Below, piece by piece: positions 62,595 through 64,000 of a stretch of 64,000 nt of DNA. The DNA comes from Paraburkholderia sp. IMGN_8 (GTDB lineage: Bacteria > Pseudomonadota > Gammaproteobacteria > Burkholderiales > Burkholderiaceae). The notes beneath the pieces were generated by a model. It saw only the letters and a program-made list of their open reading frames with translations. It did not search any database and was not told the DNA's origin. Made by a program: the position numbers and the translations under genes. Positions within the stretch are counted from its first letter, which is position 1; every line of letters starts with the position of its first letter. Location: the NCBI RefSeq assembly GCF_038050405.1, contig NZ_CP150901.1, forward strand, positions 3,720,001-3,784,000. Reading direction: 5' to 3'.

Positions 62595-64000
62595 ATGGAA
62601 TCTCCAAACGGGTACGCGCCACGGATCTACTTTTTTCATTCGCTTCTCGTTGGGCCACTCGATGCCTGGCCTGCGCAGTTCGCTCACGCAGCCGCGCTGG
62701 GCTTCGATCATGCGCTGATCGGCAGCATCTTCGAGCCGGGCCGGGCAGGACACGGACAGGTGGTCGGCGATCACAGCCGGCTGCATCCGGTATTCAACAC
62801 GCAGCAACCGGCCACCGCGGCAATCAGGGCTCTCGCGGACGCCGCCCGTCAGAAAGGCTTGACCCTGCTGGTCGATCTCGTGATCGACCGGATGGCCGCC
62901 GATGGCGCGCTGTACGCCGAACATGCCGGATGGTTCCACCCATTCGAGTCTGAAGAGGCGCGGCTCGACCCACGCCATGCGCATCGCGAGGACAACGTCG
63001 CCTACGCGAACTTCAACGACGCCCACAGCAGCACGGCGCTAACCGGCTGGTGGACGCGTCAGCTGCTGGCGCTGGCCGACGCGGGCGTCGGCGGCTTCCG
63101 TTTCGATTCGCCGCATCGCGTGCCGGCTGCCGTCTGGCGGCAACTCGGCGACGCGGTGCGCGCGCAGCATCCGGATGTGCGCTTCCTGGCCGCGACGCCG
63201 GGTCTGACACGCGGCGATCTGCTCGGTCTCGAAGGCGTAGGCTTCGACAGCGTGTTCTCGTCGGTGCGCTGGTGGGACTTCCGCGCCAGCTGGATGACCG
63301 AAGAGCATGCAGCGCTGGCGCGCATCGGCGCGCCGATCGCGTTTCCCGAAGTTCCTTACGGCACGCGCCTCGCTGCCGATCTGAGCGATGCGCACGACGC
63401 CGCCGTGGTCGAGCGGGCTTACCGGCGCGCGCTGTTTGTAGCGGCCTCGACCGGCACCGGCTGGATGATGCCGATGGGTTTCGAATACGGCATCACGGAG
63501 CCGATGTGGCAAACGCACGGCGACCCGTCGCGATATGCCCTCGCTTGTCAGTCGAAACAGTTCGATCTCTCGGAACGGATCACGCATGCGAACGCAGTCG
63601 TACGCGATACGAAAACGCTGCACGCCAACGGCGAACTGCGTCCGTTGAGCGGGCCGGGCGCGCCGGCCGCCGTGCTGCTGCGCGCCGACCAGCCGGACCT
63701 GCGCAATGCCGGCGAAGCCGTCCTGATCGCGATCAATCCCGAACTCGGCGCGCCGGTACACGTCGATCCGGCGCGCTTCCTCGCGGGCGTGCCGGGCAAT
63801 TTCACACGCTTCGTCCCGCTCGAGGCGCCTGGTCATGTCACGCCGGCCGGCTTGACGCCGTTCACGCTCGCTCCCGGCGCATGTCACCTGTTCCGCGCCG
63901 TGGCAGACCAGCCGATCCGTCTCGCACCGCCGATCGATAAGGCAAGCAGCAGGCTCAGCGGCCATAAGACCGTGCTCGACGCGATTGCCGCGCCGCGCGT
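62595..64000 (+). CDS. GlgE-type (maltosyltransferase) protein, N-terminal GH13-like module (3' end outside window)
   Basis: An open frame of 468 residues from the ATG at 62595 (GGAAAAGA upstream), running off the window. It begins with an alpha-amylase-like barrel: IYFFHSLLVGPLDAWPAQFA, LLVDLVIDRMAADG and GGFRFDSPHRVPAAVWRQLG keep GH13 regions, including the nucleophile Asp. The region where GlgE enzymes have the acid/base Glu (FLAE-like) reads FLAATPGLTRG, so that Glu is missing. After a beta-rich domain it enters a segment where large Burkholderia proteins continue with a second, catalytic GlgE part. The first module may bind glucan rather than cleave it. Confidence 0.75.
   Translation, partial: MESPNGYAPRIYFFHSLLVGPLDAWPAQFAHAAALGFDHALIGSIFEPGRAGHGQVVGDHSRLHPVFNTQQPATAAIRALADAARQKGLTLLVDLVIDRMAADGALYAEHAGWFHPFESEEARLDPRHAHREDNVAYANFNDAHSSTALTGWWTRQLLALADAGVGGFRFDSPHRVPAAVWRQLGDAVRAQHPDVRFLAATPGLTRGDLLGLEGVGFDSVFSSVRWWDFRASWMTEEHAALARIGAPIAFPEVPYGTRLAADLSDAHDAAVVERAYRRALFVAASTGTGWMMPMGFEYGITEPMWQTHGDPSRYALACQSKQFDLSERITHANAVVRDTKTLHANGELRPLSGPGAPAAVLLRADQPDLRNAGEAVLIAINPELGAPVHVDPARFLAGVPGNFTRFVPLEAPGHVTPAGLTPFTLAPGACHLFRAVADQPIRLAPPIDKASSRLSGHKTVLDAIAAPR

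Noticed and set aside
1..64000. CRISPR array, prophage or integrase gene
   Set aside because: No regularly spaced repeats, phage structural genes or recombinase were seen. The only mobile element is the broken IS6 copy.

Overview
The window looks like a chromosomal segment of a Burkholderiales bacterium, most likely Paraburkholderia/Burkholderia. This rests on high GC, the rpsU-yqeY-dnaG-rpoD order, an RpoD with a long basic N-terminus, a BPSS1780-type membrane protein, a DUF3563 mini-protein, a PHB-depolymerase-family esterase and a large GlgE-type protein. The genus is an inference; no 16S rRNA gene is present.

Region 1 (about 1-16.7 kb) is a minus-strand catabolic block that reads as an aerobic version of the Rhodopseudomonas-type cyclohexanecarboxylate (ali/bad) pathway. 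It holds AliA (CoA ligase), AliB (dehydrogenase), a BadK-like hydratase, BadH (alcohol dehydrogenase), BadI (ring-cleaving hydrolase) and the divergent MarR regulator BadR. These are followed by what is needed to finish the job: an acyl-CoA dehydrogenase, a fused hydratase/3-hydroxyacyl-CoA dehydrogenase, a thiolase, glutaryl-CoA dehydrogenase, the electron carrier EtfAB and ETF-ubiquinone oxidoreductase. Ring opening gives pimeloyl-CoA, beta-oxidation gives glutaryl-CoA, and electrons go through ETF to ubiquinone.

Region 2 (about 16.7-23.1 kb) is a mosaic. An acetoacetyl-CoA synthetase, two MaoC/hot-dog proteins and a GntP permease suggest ketone-body or hydroxy-acid use. They are accompanied by a truncated second copy of the MaoC pair, a decayed second copy of the badR 5' region and a broken IS6-family transposase. 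The block stops at the 3' end of an unusual tRNA gene (CAU anticodon, long variable arm), a typical island boundary.

Region 3 (about 23.1-50.2 kb) is core chromosome: the macromolecular synthesis operon (rpsU-yqeY-dnaG-rpoD), a HI0933-type flavoprotein, tsaD, folE2, the xseB-ispA-dxs isoprenoid operon, a Rieske oxygenase, a sulfurtransferase, a Tat-exported dienelactone-hydrolase-family protein, NDH-2, polA head-to-head with a LOG-family gene, a LysR regulator with a split chromate transporter, AMP nucleosidase and homoserine kinase.

Region 4 (about 50.2-64 kb) has ohrR-ohr peroxide defence with a clear palindromic operator, a tspO remnant, a PHB-depolymerase-family esterase, a PAP2 phosphatase, modABC with a convergent modE, a doubly truncated tautomerase/LysR pair, a DUF2384-RES toxin-antitoxin pair, a PPP-family phosphatase, a DUF1345 membrane protein and the start of a GlgE-type glucan gene that runs off the window. 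No CRISPR array, rRNA or intact prophage was seen.
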